Origin: Deltaproteobacteria bacterium
GTDB taxonomy: Bacteria > Desulfobacterota_B > Binatia > UBA9968
Length of the DNA: 17,120 nt
Assembly (NCBI GenBank): GCA_016193385.1
Contig: JACPSF010000268.1
Span: 1 to 17,120 of the forward strand
Direction: 5' to 3'
In this document: positions 1 to 7,790 of the stretch, one piece after another
Position numbering within the stretch: the first letter of the stretch is position 1
How the letters are laid out: the number at the start of each line of letters is the position of its first letter
Program-made: the position numbers and the translations under genes
Notes under the pieces: model-generated
What the model saw: the letters and a program-made list of their open reading frames with translations, nothing else
The model's database searches: none
Told to the model about the DNA's origin: nothing

Positions 1-1207
1 CGAGCGGATGGGGATAGGCGCGGCTCATCTTTTTTTCCGTCCTGCGGAGGACAGCCGGTGCGTCGCGGTATCATTGGGAAATGGGGAGGCAGAAGGGTGG
101 CGTGCGGCCGTGGATTTAGGTTCGTTGTCACGGTTATACTCGGGTGCGCGCCGGGAAGGGATTTCGAGAGGAGAAGTGGAGAAAGATCCTGCCTATGCCG
201 ATCGGCGCGCCGCGATGATCGAGATCTTCCAGGTGTTAAACGCGGAGCTCTTGATCCCGATCAGTTTTGAGAAGAAGATCGTTGGATTCGTCTCCGTCGG
301 TGGAAAGCGCGCGGGGAGGGAATACAGCGCCGATGATTTTTGGCTGCTTTGCAATCTGGCTGATCAGCTCGCTCTCTCGCTCGAGAATGGGGTGCTATAC
401 GAGGAATCGGAGAAGGCGAAGGAGAGTTACCGCTCCCTTTACGATGAGTCCCGGGCGATGAACCAGCGGCTGGTCGAGGCGGATCGACTCAAGAAGGAGT
501 TTGTCGCCAATATCTCCCATGAACTGAGGACGCCGATCAGTGCCATCCTGGGCTATACGGAGGTGCTATTGGATCCGGGTTTCCGAGGGGATGTTAACCC
601 GATTTTAGAACGTCTTGTGAGCAGCGGGCAGAATCTCTCCCAGCTGATGGACAGCCTGCTGGATTTTTCCCGCATGGAGGCCGGAACTCTCTCGATGACG
701 CTTCAGGAGGTTAATCTGAGGGAAATCCTTCAGTCCTTAGAGATCATGACGCGGAGGCTGATCAAGGAGCGTCCCATCCGTTTTCGTGTTCAGGTCGATA
801 CCCCCACAGCCCAGATAGAGACAGATGCGCAGAAACTGCAGCAGATATTAATGCACCTTTTGACTAACGCGCTAAAATTCACAGAGAGAGGCGAGATTGA
901 GCTGCGGGTCAGAGGGGTGACGGAGGCGGATGCGACGTTTTTGGAAATTTCCGTTGCGGATACGGGAATCGGAATCAGGGAGCGAGATCAAGAGTTAGTC
1001 TTTGAGGATTTCCGGCAGCTTGACGGTTCTTCGACCCGGAGATACGGCGGGACGGGGCTCGGCCTTAGCCTTTGCAGGAGGCTGGCCCAATCTCTGGGAG
1101 GAAAAATTACGCTCGACAGCGAGGTCGGGAAAGGGAGCGTTTTCAGCTTGATGCTGCCTCTCCAAAAGCCCGGGGCCGTGGCTGTACAGGGACTGCACGC
1201 CGTTTAA
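1..1207 (+). CDS. Sensor histidine kinase, GAF-HisKA-HATPase_c (5' end outside window)
   Basis: This is the transmitter half of a two-component sensor kinase. Numbering from the ATG at base 8, residues about 1-125 look like the end of a GAF sensory domain. A short coiled coil follows (about 126-165), then the dimerisation/phosphoacceptor helix with the H-box around H171 (ISHELRTP). The catalytic ATPase domain carries the N-box at N287 (LLTNALKF), the G1 box DTGIGI at 318-323, the F-box around 332-339 and the G2 box GGTGLGL at 347-353, so all catalytic elements are intact. The frame is open to the window edge and the GAF domain looks clipped, so base 8 is probably an internal methionine and more sensory domains lie upstream. 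No receiver domain is fused and no response regulator follows. The stop is at 1205-1207, followed by a 119-base gap. The stimulus is unknown. Confidence 0.93.
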   Translation, partial: ERMGIGAAHLFFRPAEDSRCVAVSLGNGEAEGWRAAVDLGSLSRLYSGARREGISRGEVEKDPAYADRRAAMIEIFQVLNAELLIPISFEKKIVGFVSVGGKRAGREYSADDFWLLCNLADQLALSLENGVLYEESEKAKESYRSLYDESRAMNQRLVEADRLKKEFVANISHELRTPISAILGYTEVLLDPGFRGDVNPILERLVSSGQNLSQLMDSLLDFSRMEAGTLSMTLQEVNLREILQSLEIMTRRLIKERPIRFRVQVDTPTAQIETDAQKLQQILMHLLTNALKFTERGEIELRVRGVTEADATFLEISVADTGIGIRERDQELVFEDFRQLDGSSTRRYGGTGLGLSLCRRLAQSLGGKITLDSEVGKGSVFSLMLPLQKPGAVAVQGLHAV

Positions 1208-1260
1208 AATCTTGTGAGTTAATGTCAGACCGTCAATTGCGGCATCACGGCTTTAAAAGG

Positions 1261-1289
1261 TTGTAGGGCGCTCTCAGATGTGGTCTAAT
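1261..1289 (+). promoter_or_regulatory. Candidate sigma70 promoter for the M24 gene
   Basis: A TTGTAG box (1261-1266, 3 of 6 matches) lies 17 bases before TCTAAT (1284-1289, 5 of 6). Transcription would start near 1296, about 30 bases before the M24 start codon. The -35 box is weak, so confidence is low to moderate. Confidence 0.35.
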
Positions 1290-1326
1290 CCGCCGGCAGC
1301 GAGGTCATCACGCCGGAGGTTTATGT

Positions 1327-2499
1327 ATGCATGCAGGAGCTGGATTGACGGGTCGGGACTTGTTCCCTCGTTTCTCGGATGAAGAATATGCCCGGCGACA
1401 CCGAGCCGTGCGCGAGGCGATGGCACAGGAAGGTCTGGACGCCATTGTGATCAGCGGCGGGATCGGCGCCCCCGAAGTACATTATCTGGCGAACTATCAA
1501 GCCCAGTCGCCCTGCTGGCTCGTGTTCCCCAGCGAAGGCGAATCGGCCTGTTTTATCCATTTCTATAATCATCTTCCGTGCGCGAAGGCGCAGGCAGTTA
1601 TTCCGGATATCCGCTGGTATGGTCCCTCGCCGACGGAGACCGTAGGTGAGGAACTACACCGCAGGGGTCTGGGCCGAAGCCGGATCGGCCTCGTCAGCTT
1701 CAGCACAATCTCCTATAGGCACTTCACGGATCTTCAGCGTCGGCTGCCTGAGGTCGAGTTCGTCGATTTTGGGCCCAGATTGACCCGCCTTCGCTGGGTG
1801 AGGAGTGAAGAAGAGCTCGCCTACTTGCGGCGGAGCGGCTATCTCACGGATCTGGCCTGCGAAGCCTTGGAACAGCGCCTTAAGCCGGGGATGACCGAAC
1901 ATGACATTCTCTCGATTGTGTATGGCGCCTATATCAAGAACGGCGGAGACCCGGGGATTCATTTTATCGCCACCACCGACATGGCGGAGCCTGACCGCTT
2001 TGTGCCCTGGCAACGGGTAACGCCGCGAACCATCGGCGTCGGCAGCGTGGTGATTACCGAACTGACGGTGAGCTACTGGGGTTATGCGACCCAGATCCAT
2101 CGCCCGTTTGCCATCGGCCAGGAACCCTCCCCAGTTTATCGTAAGCTCTTCGACGCGGCGCTGGAGTGCTACGAGACGGTTCGGCGCATCTGCAAGCCGG
2201 GCACCAGCAGCGCGGAGATCGTGGCCGCCACATCGGTCATCGAGGAATACGGCTTCACCAGCTACGACAGCGTTTTTCATGGGGAGCGGGGAAAGTTCCC
2301 CGAGCTTGGGACGCAGTCGGCCGCTCATCCTCTAGAGCCCTGGACTCTGGTGGAAAACATGGTCCATGTGATTCAACCCAACCCGATCACTCGGGACTTC
2401 CGGGCGGGCCTGCAGTTGGGCGCGGCGGTAGTTGTAAAGCCTGACGGAGGAGAGGCGTTGCACAATTATCCCTTCAAGTTTCCCGTCTGCGGCCTGTAG
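1327..2499 (+). CDS. M24 (creatinase/aminopeptidase P fold) protein with altered metal site
   Basis: A 390-residue member of the 'pita-bread' family, which includes Xaa-Pro peptidases, prolidase, creatinase and ectoine hydrolase. Residues about 15-155 form the creatinase-type N-terminal domain and about 165-385 the catalytic fold. GGAGG at 1315-1319, seven bases before ATG 1327, fixes the start. The five metal-ligand positions of M24 peptidases (Asp, Asp, His, Glu, Glu) read here as E245, Q256, H318, Q350 and G365. E245 and Q256 keep the usual 11-residue spacing, and H318 sits in FHGERG. With so few ligands a di-metal peptidase is unlikely. The TEL context of E245 recalls metal-free creatinase, where a glutamate at this place contacts the guanidinium group. 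A metal-independent C-N hydrolase of a small amidino or amide compound, or a non-catalytic homologue, are the main options. It is probably cytoplasmic, since no signal peptide is seen. It may have its own promoter. Confidence 0.88.
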   Translation: MHAGAGLTGRDLFPRFSDEEYARRHRAVREAMAQEGLDAIVISGGIGAPEVHYLANYQAQSPCWLVFPSEGESACFIHFYNHLPCAKAQAVIPDIRWYGPSPTETVGEELHRRGLGRSRIGLVSFSTISYRHFTDLQRRLPEVEFVDFGPRLTRLRWVRSEEELAYLRRSGYLTDLACEALEQRLKPGMTEHDILSIVYGAYIKNGGDPGIHFIATTDMAEPDRFVPWQRVTPRTIGVGSVVITELTVSYWGYATQIHRPFAIGQEPSPVYRKLFDAALECYETVRRICKPGTSSAEIVAATSVIEEYGFTSYDSVFHGERGKFPELGTQSAAHPLEPWTLVENMVHVIQPNPITRDFRAGLQLGAAVVVKPDGGEALHNYPFKFPVCGL

Positions 2500-2606
2500 G
2501 GCTCTCCCAACGTCATCGAATTTTGCTTCGCTGAGGGTTTGACCCCTCCCTGCTTCTCACAGGAGTGTCGGGAGTACTCCTCACGTCACCAGAAAATCCG
2601 CTTTGG

Positions 2607-2636
2607 TTGACAAGCGGCGGGCGGTTGATCTATGAA
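2607..2636 (+). promoter_or_regulatory. Sigma70-like promoter upstream of the deacetylase gene
   Basis: A perfect TTGACA (2607-2612) is followed after 18 bases by TATGAA (2631-2636, 4 of 6). The predicted start near 2643 leaves a short leader containing GGGAGG before the start codon at 2676. The 176-base gap also holds a GGAGTACTCC palindrome (2571-2580) of unknown meaning. Confidence 0.55.
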
Positions 2637-2675
2637 AGACCGATATCCGGACCGATTCATCGGGAGGAATGATAG

Positions 2676-3587
2676 ATGTTGCCCAAGCACGATTCTTTCT
2701 ACGAAAACTTTTCCAAGGCCGAACGGGTCAAAATCAAATGGCCTCACGGGGCCAGATTGGCGGTCAGCCTGGTGGGGAATCTTGAGGCCTGGACGGAGGT
2801 CCCGGACCCGAAGCTCAGAAAGAGTCGCCACGTCGGCGGGTCCAATCCACTCACTCTGGACGATGCCAGGTGCGTTTATGACTACAAGACAGCAAGCGAA
2901 AACGACTACGGCGGCAGAACCGGTGTGTGGCGGATCCTTCGAACCCTTAAAAAGTACGACCTGAAGGGTTCCTTCAACATTAATGCTTTGGCCGCAATCA
3001 AATACCCCGAAGCTGTCAAGCAGATTCACGCGGACGGTCACGAGGTGGTCGGCCATAATTATGCGGAAGACATCCAATCGGTGCTACTTTCCAGGGAGGA
3101 GGAAAAGGAGGAGATCCAGGCCTGCGTGAAGATCTTCCGGGAGCTGGTGGGGGAAAGACCCTACGGTTGGCTCTCTTCGGGGATGAGGCATACCGAATAT
3201 ACAGTGGAGCTGCTGGCAGATGAGGGATTCCTCTGGCACGGGGATACCCTGAATGACGACGTGCCTTACCTGGTTCGCTCCAACAGCGGGACCATTTTGG
3301 AGATCCCGTATCGTAATTCGATCAGCGGACTCAACGATACCGGTATGTTTCGGCGAGGAAAGGCAGCTCGGGATCTGCTCCAGGCTTTCAAGGACGAATT
3401 TGACGTGCTCTATGAGGAATCCCAGGAGGAGCCCAAGCTCCTCACTGTGGGAATGCACTGCCAGATGGCCTTCCCCGCTACTGGAAAGTTTTATCAAGAG
3501 GCGATGCAGTACGCCAGATCTTTTCCCGATGTCTGGTTTGCCCGTAGAATCGATATCGCCCGCTGGATTCTGGAAGGCAGAGGTTAA
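2676..3587 (+). CDS. PuuE-like polysaccharide deacetylase family (NodB fold) protein
   Basis: A 303-residue cytoplasmic NodB-fold hydrolase of the branch containing allantoinase PuuE and related cyclic-amide or peptidoglycan hydrolases. Family landmarks are the first strand with its acidic site altered (VGNLEAW, N35/E37, instead of TFDDG), GHEVVGHNYAED (121-132), the ERPYGWLSSG arginine/tryptophan block (160-169), DTLNDDVPY (190-198) and the terminal DVWFARRIDIARW (285-297). The usual H-x3-H metal pair reads H127-x3-E131, so the second histidine is a glutamate. GGGAGG at 2662-2667, eight bases before ATG 2676, supports this start, and a TTGACA promoter lies just upstream. The MFS gene follows closely and may be co-transcribed. 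Activity on a small cyclic amide, rather than on polysaccharide, is my preferred inference from the PuuE-type motifs and the lack of a signal peptide. The substrate is unproven. Confidence 0.87.
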   Translation: MLPKHDSFYENFSKAERVKIKWPHGARLAVSLVGNLEAWTEVPDPKLRKSRHVGGSNPLTLDDARCVYDYKTASENDYGGRTGVWRILRTLKKYDLKGSFNINALAAIKYPEAVKQIHADGHEVVGHNYAEDIQSVLLSREEEKEEIQACVKIFRELVGERPYGWLSSGMRHTEYTVELLADEGFLWHGDTLNDDVPYLVRSNSGTILEIPYRNSISGLNDTGMFRRGKAARDLLQAFKDEFDVLYEESQEEPKLLTVGMHCQMAFPATGKFYQEAMQYARSFPDVWFARRIDIARWILEGRG

Positions 3588-3649
3588 TCTCAATCGGGTC
3601 TGCGAAAGCATCGGGCGCGCGCGCTGACTGGATTCTGCTCGGCAACACG

Positions 3650-5047
3650 ATGTTGGGCAATTTCCTCGCCGGCGTTGCCGCCAGAATCTTCGCGATTTCG
3701 CTTCCCACCGTCGCTCAAGGTCTTAAAACCGACCTCCTCGGGATCTCTTGGGCGCTGCTTTCTTATGAATTATCGGCCATCAGCCTTTCCGTGGTCTTTG
3801 GAAGGATCGGGGACATCTACGGGCGGCTGACGGTCTACAGCTCGGGGTTGCTTCTCCTTACAGTGAGCTCTTTTCTCTGCGGGATCTCGCAGAATATCTA
3901 CCAGCTTATCGTCTTTCGTTTCATTCAGGGAGTTGCCGGGGCGATGACACAATCCACAGGCAGGGTCTTGGCGATGGAGGCCATTCCGGAGGGTGGAGCG
4001 GGAAGAAGCCAAGGTTATATGACGATGGCCTTTGCGACGGGGTCCTTTTTTGGCCCGAGTCTGGGTGGCCTGATCATCGACTATATTCACTGGAGAGGGA
4101 TCTTTTTCTTTCTTGTTCCGATCGGCGCCCTCGGGACCTTTTTGACCTTGGCGAATCGGAAACGGTGGGAAATTTTAACCAGTGCGGCGGAATCACCAGT
4201 AAAAGCCTCTGTGGATTACCTCGGGGCAGGACTGCTGATGCTCGCCGCGTCCAGTCTGCTGGCCGTCTTGAACCAAAGAATTTTGGAAATAATCACTCTT
4301 GGGCAGCGGGTGACCCTGGTGCTCGTTTTTGGCGGGGCGCTCGGTGGCTTCTTATGGCGGGAGAGCACGGCTATCAGCCCCATCGTGAACCTTTCGCTTT
4401 ATAAGATCCGCATGTTTGCTTTCAGCAGCCTGAGCCTTCTCTTGCTTTCGGTTACTACCGGCCTCACCCTGTTCATTTTGCCGTTTTATCTTCAGGAAAT
4501 CCTTCATCTTTCCCCCTCGTTTATCGGGGTTCTTTTTATGGCTCCGCCTTTCTTTACTTTAACCCTTTCGGCGGCCGTGGGTTATGTTACCGATCGAGCA
4601 GGCCCGCGACTTCCGGCAACCGCCGGGGTGTTTTTGCACGTCGTCGCCCTTTTTCTGGGGACGACATTGAGGACCGATTCCCATTGGCTCCTTGCCGCGG
4701 CGGTGCTCGCGATGGGAGGGTTGGGCAACGCCTTTTTTCTTACCCCCAATCACGCGGCTATGCTAGGATCGGCGCCGAAAGAGCACCGAGGTCTTGCCAC
4801 CGGATCGCTTTACCTCGCGTTCAACCTGGGAATGATTTTGGGCATCTCGCTGGGGAGTCTCCTGATGACGAAGGTGTTTCGCCTGATTACCGGTCTGGCC
4901 ACGGCGATTCCATCGGCAGCCCAGCCCGCCCCCTTTGTCAACGCGTTCAACGTGGTTTTCGGTGTCGGGATGGCATTGAGTCTGGTGGCGCTCGTCACTT
5001 CAGCCATGAGAGGCGCCCAGCTCAATACGAGCGCAAAGACCCCGTAG
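3650..5047 (+). CDS. MFS transporter, DHA2/EmrB-QacA-like
   Basis: A 465-residue polytopic inner-membrane carrier, with the length and hydrophobic pattern of 14-TM DHA2 proteins. Motif A is GRIGDIYGR (51-59), the TM4 arginine motif is RFIQG (90-94), and the antiporter motif C is GSFFGPSLGG (121-130). The TM1 aspartate of the DHA2 signature (LDxT before the ALP) is replaced: here it reads AARIFAISLP, placing an arginine in TM1. The substrate could therefore differ from typical drug/proton exporters. No good ribosome-binding site precedes ATG 3650, and the frame stays open back to a stop at 3545-3547. The extra codons just upstream (DWILLGNT) look like the natural start of TM1, so translation may begin at a non-standard codon upstream. 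It lies 62 bases after the deacetylase gene and probably shares its transcript. Confidence 0.88.
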   Translation: MLGNFLAGVAARIFAISLPTVAQGLKTDLLGISWALLSYELSAISLSVVFGRIGDIYGRLTVYSSGLLLLTVSSFLCGISQNIYQLIVFRFIQGVAGAMTQSTGRVLAMEAIPEGGAGRSQGYMTMAFATGSFFGPSLGGLIIDYIHWRGIFFFLVPIGALGTFLTLANRKRWEILTSAAESPVKASVDYLGAGLLMLAASSLLAVLNQRILEIITLGQRVTLVLVFGGALGGFLWRESTAISPIVNLSLYKIRMFAFSSLSLLLLSVTTGLTLFILPFYLQEILHLSPSFIGVLFMAPPFFTLTLSAAVGYVTDRAGPRLPATAGVFLHVVALFLGTTLRTDSHWLLAAAVLAMGGLGNAFFLTPNHAAMLGSAPKEHRGLATGSLYLAFNLGMILGISLGSLLMTKVFRLITGLATAIPSAAQPAPFVNAFNVVFGVGMALSLVALVTSAMRGAQLNTSAKTP

Positions 5048-5109
5048 CGGAGAGTCTGTGATGGTTCCGGTTGGTTTTGCGCGATCATCAAGTCTGTAGG
5101 AGGCGAACG

Positions 5110-5991
5110 ATGTCGAAGCAATCGTTGCTTGGTAAAGTCGCTATCATTACGGGAGGCGGCGGCGGGATGGGGAGCGTGATGGCGCTTGCAATGATGGAGG
5201 AGGGAGCCGGCGTCACGATTGTAGATATCCGGCAGGATCGTCTGAACGCTATCGCCAAAAAAGCCGCCAGCGTAGGGGGTGAGGGATCGATGCTTGCCCT
5301 CTGCGCCGATATCACTCGCGCGGAAGATTGCAACGGAGTGGTGGAGGCGGTCGTGTCAAAGTTTGGCAGCGTTCACATTCTTTTGAACAATGCCGGTGTA
5401 GGAATGCAGACCGTTCGGCCGGATTACATGCGCGAGCCGGTGCGGTTTTGGGAGGTGGAGCCGGATCGCTGGCAGGCCTTGATGGATGTAAACTGGAAGG
5501 GCGCTTTTCTTATGGCACGGGCCGTGGCTCCGCGCCTGATCCGGCAGGGATGGGGTAGGATCATCAATGTGACCACCAGCCTCGACACGATGTACCGGCC
5601 CGGCTACACCCCCTATGGCATGTCGAAGGCGGCGCTTGAAGCGGCTACCGCAAGTTGGGCGAAGGACTTGGAAAAGACCGGGGTCACCGTCAACGTGCTC
5701 GTGCCTGGGGGACCCACGAACACGAGCTTTATTCCCGATGGCGCACCATTCGACCGCAGCACGTTAGTTCAGCCTGATGTCATGGCGGCTCCGGTGTGCT
5801 GGCTTGCCTCGAACGCCTCGGACGGCATCACGGGATGCCGATTCGTCGCCAATTTGTGGGATAGCAAGATTCCCCCGGATGAGGCCGCGAAAAAGGCATG
5901 CGCCCCCGCGGCCTGGCAGGGAATCGCATCCCTGGCCGCGTGGCCGGAAAACCCTGCCGGTTCACGACGGGAAAAGGGGCGCGAACCTTAA
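5110..5991 (+). CDS. Short-chain dehydrogenase/reductase (SDR)
   Basis: A 293-residue classical SDR with a Rossmann fold. The cofactor motif TGGGGGMG is at 14-21. D39 at the end of strand 2 (IVDI) suggests NAD preference. NNAG is at 93-96, N128 is the structural asparagine, and the catalytic triad is S157, Y169 and K173 (Y-GMS-K). After about residue 250 comes a roughly 40-residue tail rich in Ala, Pro and charged residues, longer than the usual 245-260 residue SDR. The start is placed at ATG 5110 because AGGAGG (5098-5103) lies six bases before it; an upstream in-frame ATG at 5071 has no such site. The enzyme should oxidise or reduce a hydroxyl/keto group in the cytoplasm, but the substrate is not recognisable. 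It sits between the MFS carrier and a flavin monooxygenase, all on the same strand. Confidence 0.93.
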   Translation: MSKQSLLGKVAIITGGGGGMGSVMALAMMEEGAGVTIVDIRQDRLNAIAKKAASVGGEGSMLALCADITRAEDCNGVVEAVVSKFGSVHILLNNAGVGMQTVRPDYMREPVRFWEVEPDRWQALMDVNWKGAFLMARAVAPRLIRQGWGRIINVTTSLDTMYRPGYTPYGMSKAALEAATASWAKDLEKTGVTVNVLVPGGPTNTSFIPDGAPFDRSTLVQPDVMAAPVCWLASNASDGITGCRFVANLWDSKIPPDEAAKKACAPAAWQGIASLAAWPENPAGSRREKGREP

Positions 5992-6079
5992 TTGCGACTT
6001 AGAGTAAACCGAAGATCACTCCCTTGCTGATCCTGTGACACACGCCACGTAAGGGTACTGTTCGATCGGAGGACAGCGC

Positions 6080-7015
6080 ATGGCAACTGGCTCGACTTCC
6101 TGCGGTATCGCGATGCCCCAGGTATTCATCAACCCGCCCGTCGATATCCGGCTTATCCGGAATTTTCTCCTGCTGGCGGAGACGCTCGCGTACGACAGCG
6201 TCTGGGTGCAGGAACAAATCATTGGAGACTTCGCCATCCTCGAGCCGGTCAGCCTGCTTAACTTCGCGGCGGCCCTGACTTCCAGGTTGCGCCTGGGGAC
6301 CTCGGTTCTGCTCACTGTTCTGCGCAACCCGGTTCAGCTTGCCAAGAGCCTTTCCACCCTCGACCATCTGAGCCGGGGCCGTCTTACGGTAGGGATCGGT
6401 CTTGGCGTGGATGGCTCCGGCGCTGGGAACGACTCCATTTTCGGAGCTACGGACGGACGACGGGTGCGCCGCTTTGTGGAAAGCATCGAGGTCATGAAAG
6501 CTCTCTGGACCGAGCCGGCCGCCAGTTTCCAGGGTTCGTTCTGGCGCTTTCAGGAAGTGGCGATGGAGCCGAAACCGGTTCAGAAACCTCATCCGCCGAT
6601 TTGGTTCGGGGCCCACCGAGAGCCGGCCTTGAGGCGCGCGGTCAAATACGGAGACGGATGGATGGGAGCCGGCTCCTCATCGACAACCACCTTTATCAAG
6701 GAGTCCGCTCTGCTTCGCCGCTTGCTGGATGAAGCCCGGCGTGACCCGGCTACCTTCACCGTCTCCAAGAGAGTTTACATTGCTGTCGACGACGATCGGC
6801 AGCGGGCCGAGCGTCGTTTGCGCGAGTGGTTTGCGGTCCGCTACAAAAGCTCAGAGCTGGCGTCGCGGGTGGCGGTCTGGGGCAACCGGTCGGAATGCGT
6901 CGACAAGCTCCGTGAGATCGTGCACGCCGGAGCCAACCACCTGTTGTTGAATCCGGTATTTCAGGAAATGGAGCACCTCGAGCTTTTAGCGAAGGAAGTA
7001 ATCCCGCACTTGTAG
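6080..7015 (+). CDS. LLM-class flavin-dependent oxidoreductase (luciferase-like)
   Basis: A 311-residue luciferase-like TIM-barrel monooxygenase/reductase using reduced FMN or F420. Diagnostic segments are the first-strand region with VWVQE (41-45), RLRLGTSV (69-76), RNPVQLAK (82-89), LDHLSRGRLTVGIGLG (94-109), KPHPPIWFGA (169-178) and GDGWM (191-195). The histidine often seen after the VW..E motif is a glutamine here. GGAGG at 6068-6072 lies seven bases before ATG 6080. Known relatives oxidise aldehydes, alkanesulfonates or cyclic compounds, or act as F420-dependent reductases; sequence alone does not decide which. Only 15 bases separate its stop from that of the convergent phosphatase gene, with no visible terminator between them. 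Confidence 0.92.
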   Translation: MATGSTSCGIAMPQVFINPPVDIRLIRNFLLLAETLAYDSVWVQEQIIGDFAILEPVSLLNFAAALTSRLRLGTSVLLTVLRNPVQLAKSLSTLDHLSRGRLTVGIGLGVDGSGAGNDSIFGATDGRRVRRFVESIEVMKALWTEPAASFQGSFWRFQEVAMEPKPVQKPHPPIWFGAHREPALRRAVKYGDGWMGAGSSSTTTFIKESALLRRLLDEARRDPATFTVSKRVYIAVDDDRQRAERRLREWFAVRYKSSELASRVAVWGNRSECVDKLREIVHAGANHLLLNPVFQEMEHLELLAKEVIPHL

Positions 7016-7030
7016 AGCTCGGTGCGGGGG

Positions 7031-7666
7031 TCAAAGATCGTCCAGAGTCGAGAAACTATCTAAATGGCTGATATCTCCCCAGGTCTGGAGAACCCAGTGG
7101 GGTTTCTCGTAGACAAAAATGTTGATGCTGCCGTTGGTAGATTCAAAACGCCTCGGGGTTTCGAACGGGAGGCAGAGGGTGTGCCGGAATAATCCTCCGA
7201 GAACCCCGCCATGCGTGACGACCACAATGGATTCTCCCGCACGCTCCTGGGCGATCTCTTCCAGGCAGGAGACGTTGCGCTCCACCTGCTGTCGCAGGCT
7301 TTCTCCGGCCGGAATCACGTAGTCAGCGCCGATGCTTTTATGTAAACGGTACTCCTCAGGATAGCTTTTCTGGATTTCATCGGTTCGCAGCCCCTGAAAG
7401 ATGCCGAGATTTCGCTCCCGTAGGCGCCCGTCAACAACAATCCCGTGACCCGTAGCGTTCGAGATGATCCTGGCCGTCTCGTAAGCCCTGCCAAGATCGC
7501 TGCTGTAGAGAGCGCTAAACTTCGCCTCCCTCAGGCGCCGCGCCAGAGCCTCCGCCTGGGCAATGCCCCTGGCGGTGAGGGGGCTGTCGAGATGGCCTTG
7601 CCATCTGACGTCCAGATTCCAGGCGGTCTCGCCGTGGCGGACGACTAAGAACTGCGTGCCGTCCAT
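7031..7666 (-). CDS. Histidine phosphatase family protein (phosphoglycerate mutase-like)
   Basis: A 211-residue branch-1 histidine phosphatase. The phosphohistidine motif RHGETAWN starts at R10 with H11 as nucleophile. Supporting residues are R60 in SSDLGR, the acid E84 in RLRERNLG and the second active-site H152 in VVVTHGG. The length and the GIFQGL segment match cofactor-independent phosphatases of the GpmB/CobC type rather than glycolytic mutase, so hydrolysis of a small phosphate ester is expected. ATG 7666 is the first start before the RHG motif; a possible AGGAG lies rather far (12 bases) upstream. A good TATAAT promoter sits within the preceding gap, so it may be transcribed alone as well as by read-through from the glutathione reductase/LON genes. 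The substrate is unknown. Confidence 0.92.
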   Translation of the reverse strand: MDGTQFLVVRHGETAWNLDVRWQGHLDSPLTARGIAQAEALARRLREAKFSALYSSDLGRAYETARIISNATGHGIVVDGRLRERNLGIFQGLRTDEIQKSYPEEYRLHKSIGADYVIPAGESLRQQVERNVSCLEEIAQERAGESIVVVTHGGVLGGLFRHTLCLPFETPRRFESTNGSINIFVYEKPHWVLQTWGDISHLDSFSTLDDL

Positions 7667-7692
7667 GGTTCCCAGTGGCTCCTAGGTAAATC

Positions 7693-7790
7693 GACCAAGG
7701 CCCATCCCTGAAGCTTGCCGATGGCGACCGCTTTGGCTCCTAGCGCGACCGCCTTCAGCACATTATAGCCAGGCAGGAGCCGAGCGTCAG
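7693..7790 (-). pseudogene. Remnant of FMN-dependent alpha-hydroxy-acid dehydrogenase C-terminus
   Basis: On the minus strand, about 33 codons between the LON-domain and phosphatase genes read GYNVLKAVALGAKAVAIGK followed by LQGWALV. This matches the conserved FMN-phosphate-binding end of the lactate/mandelate/glycolate oxidase family, which typically has D-V-L-K-A-L-A-L-G-A and then a G-R pair. The catalytic His and Arg, the rest of the barrel and any start codon are missing. The frame runs through the end of the LON gene and on into unrelated codons before the phosphatase. I read it as a decayed gene fragment left by deletion. Chance similarity is possible but unlikely given the length of the match. 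Confidence 0.6.
7762..7790 (-). promoter_or_regulatory. Sigma70-like promoter for the histidine phosphatase
   Basis: On the minus strand, CTGACG (7790-7785, 4 of 6 matches) is followed after 17 bases by a perfect TATAAT (7767-7762). The -35 box overlaps the last codons and stop of the LON-domain gene, and the -10 box lies in the dehydrogenase remnant. Predicted start is near 7755, giving a leader of about 90 bases before the phosphatase ATG. Confidence 0.5.

Noticed and set aside
1654..2328. 224-codon minus-strand open frame
   Set aside because: It lies wholly within the M24 gene on the opposite strand, has no recognisable motif, and is the expected shadow of a GC-rich coding region.
2533..2548. 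GAGGG-TTTGAC-CCCTC hairpin as terminator of the M24 gene
   Set aside because: Only a 5-bp stem and no T-run follows.
3084..3611. 175-codon minus-strand open frame
   Set aside because: Antisense to the deacetylase gene, whose motifs and ribosome-binding site are clear; no independent support.
5999..6616. 205-codon minus-strand open frame
   Set aside because: Antisense to the flavin monooxygenase gene; composition and lack of motifs mark it as a shadow.
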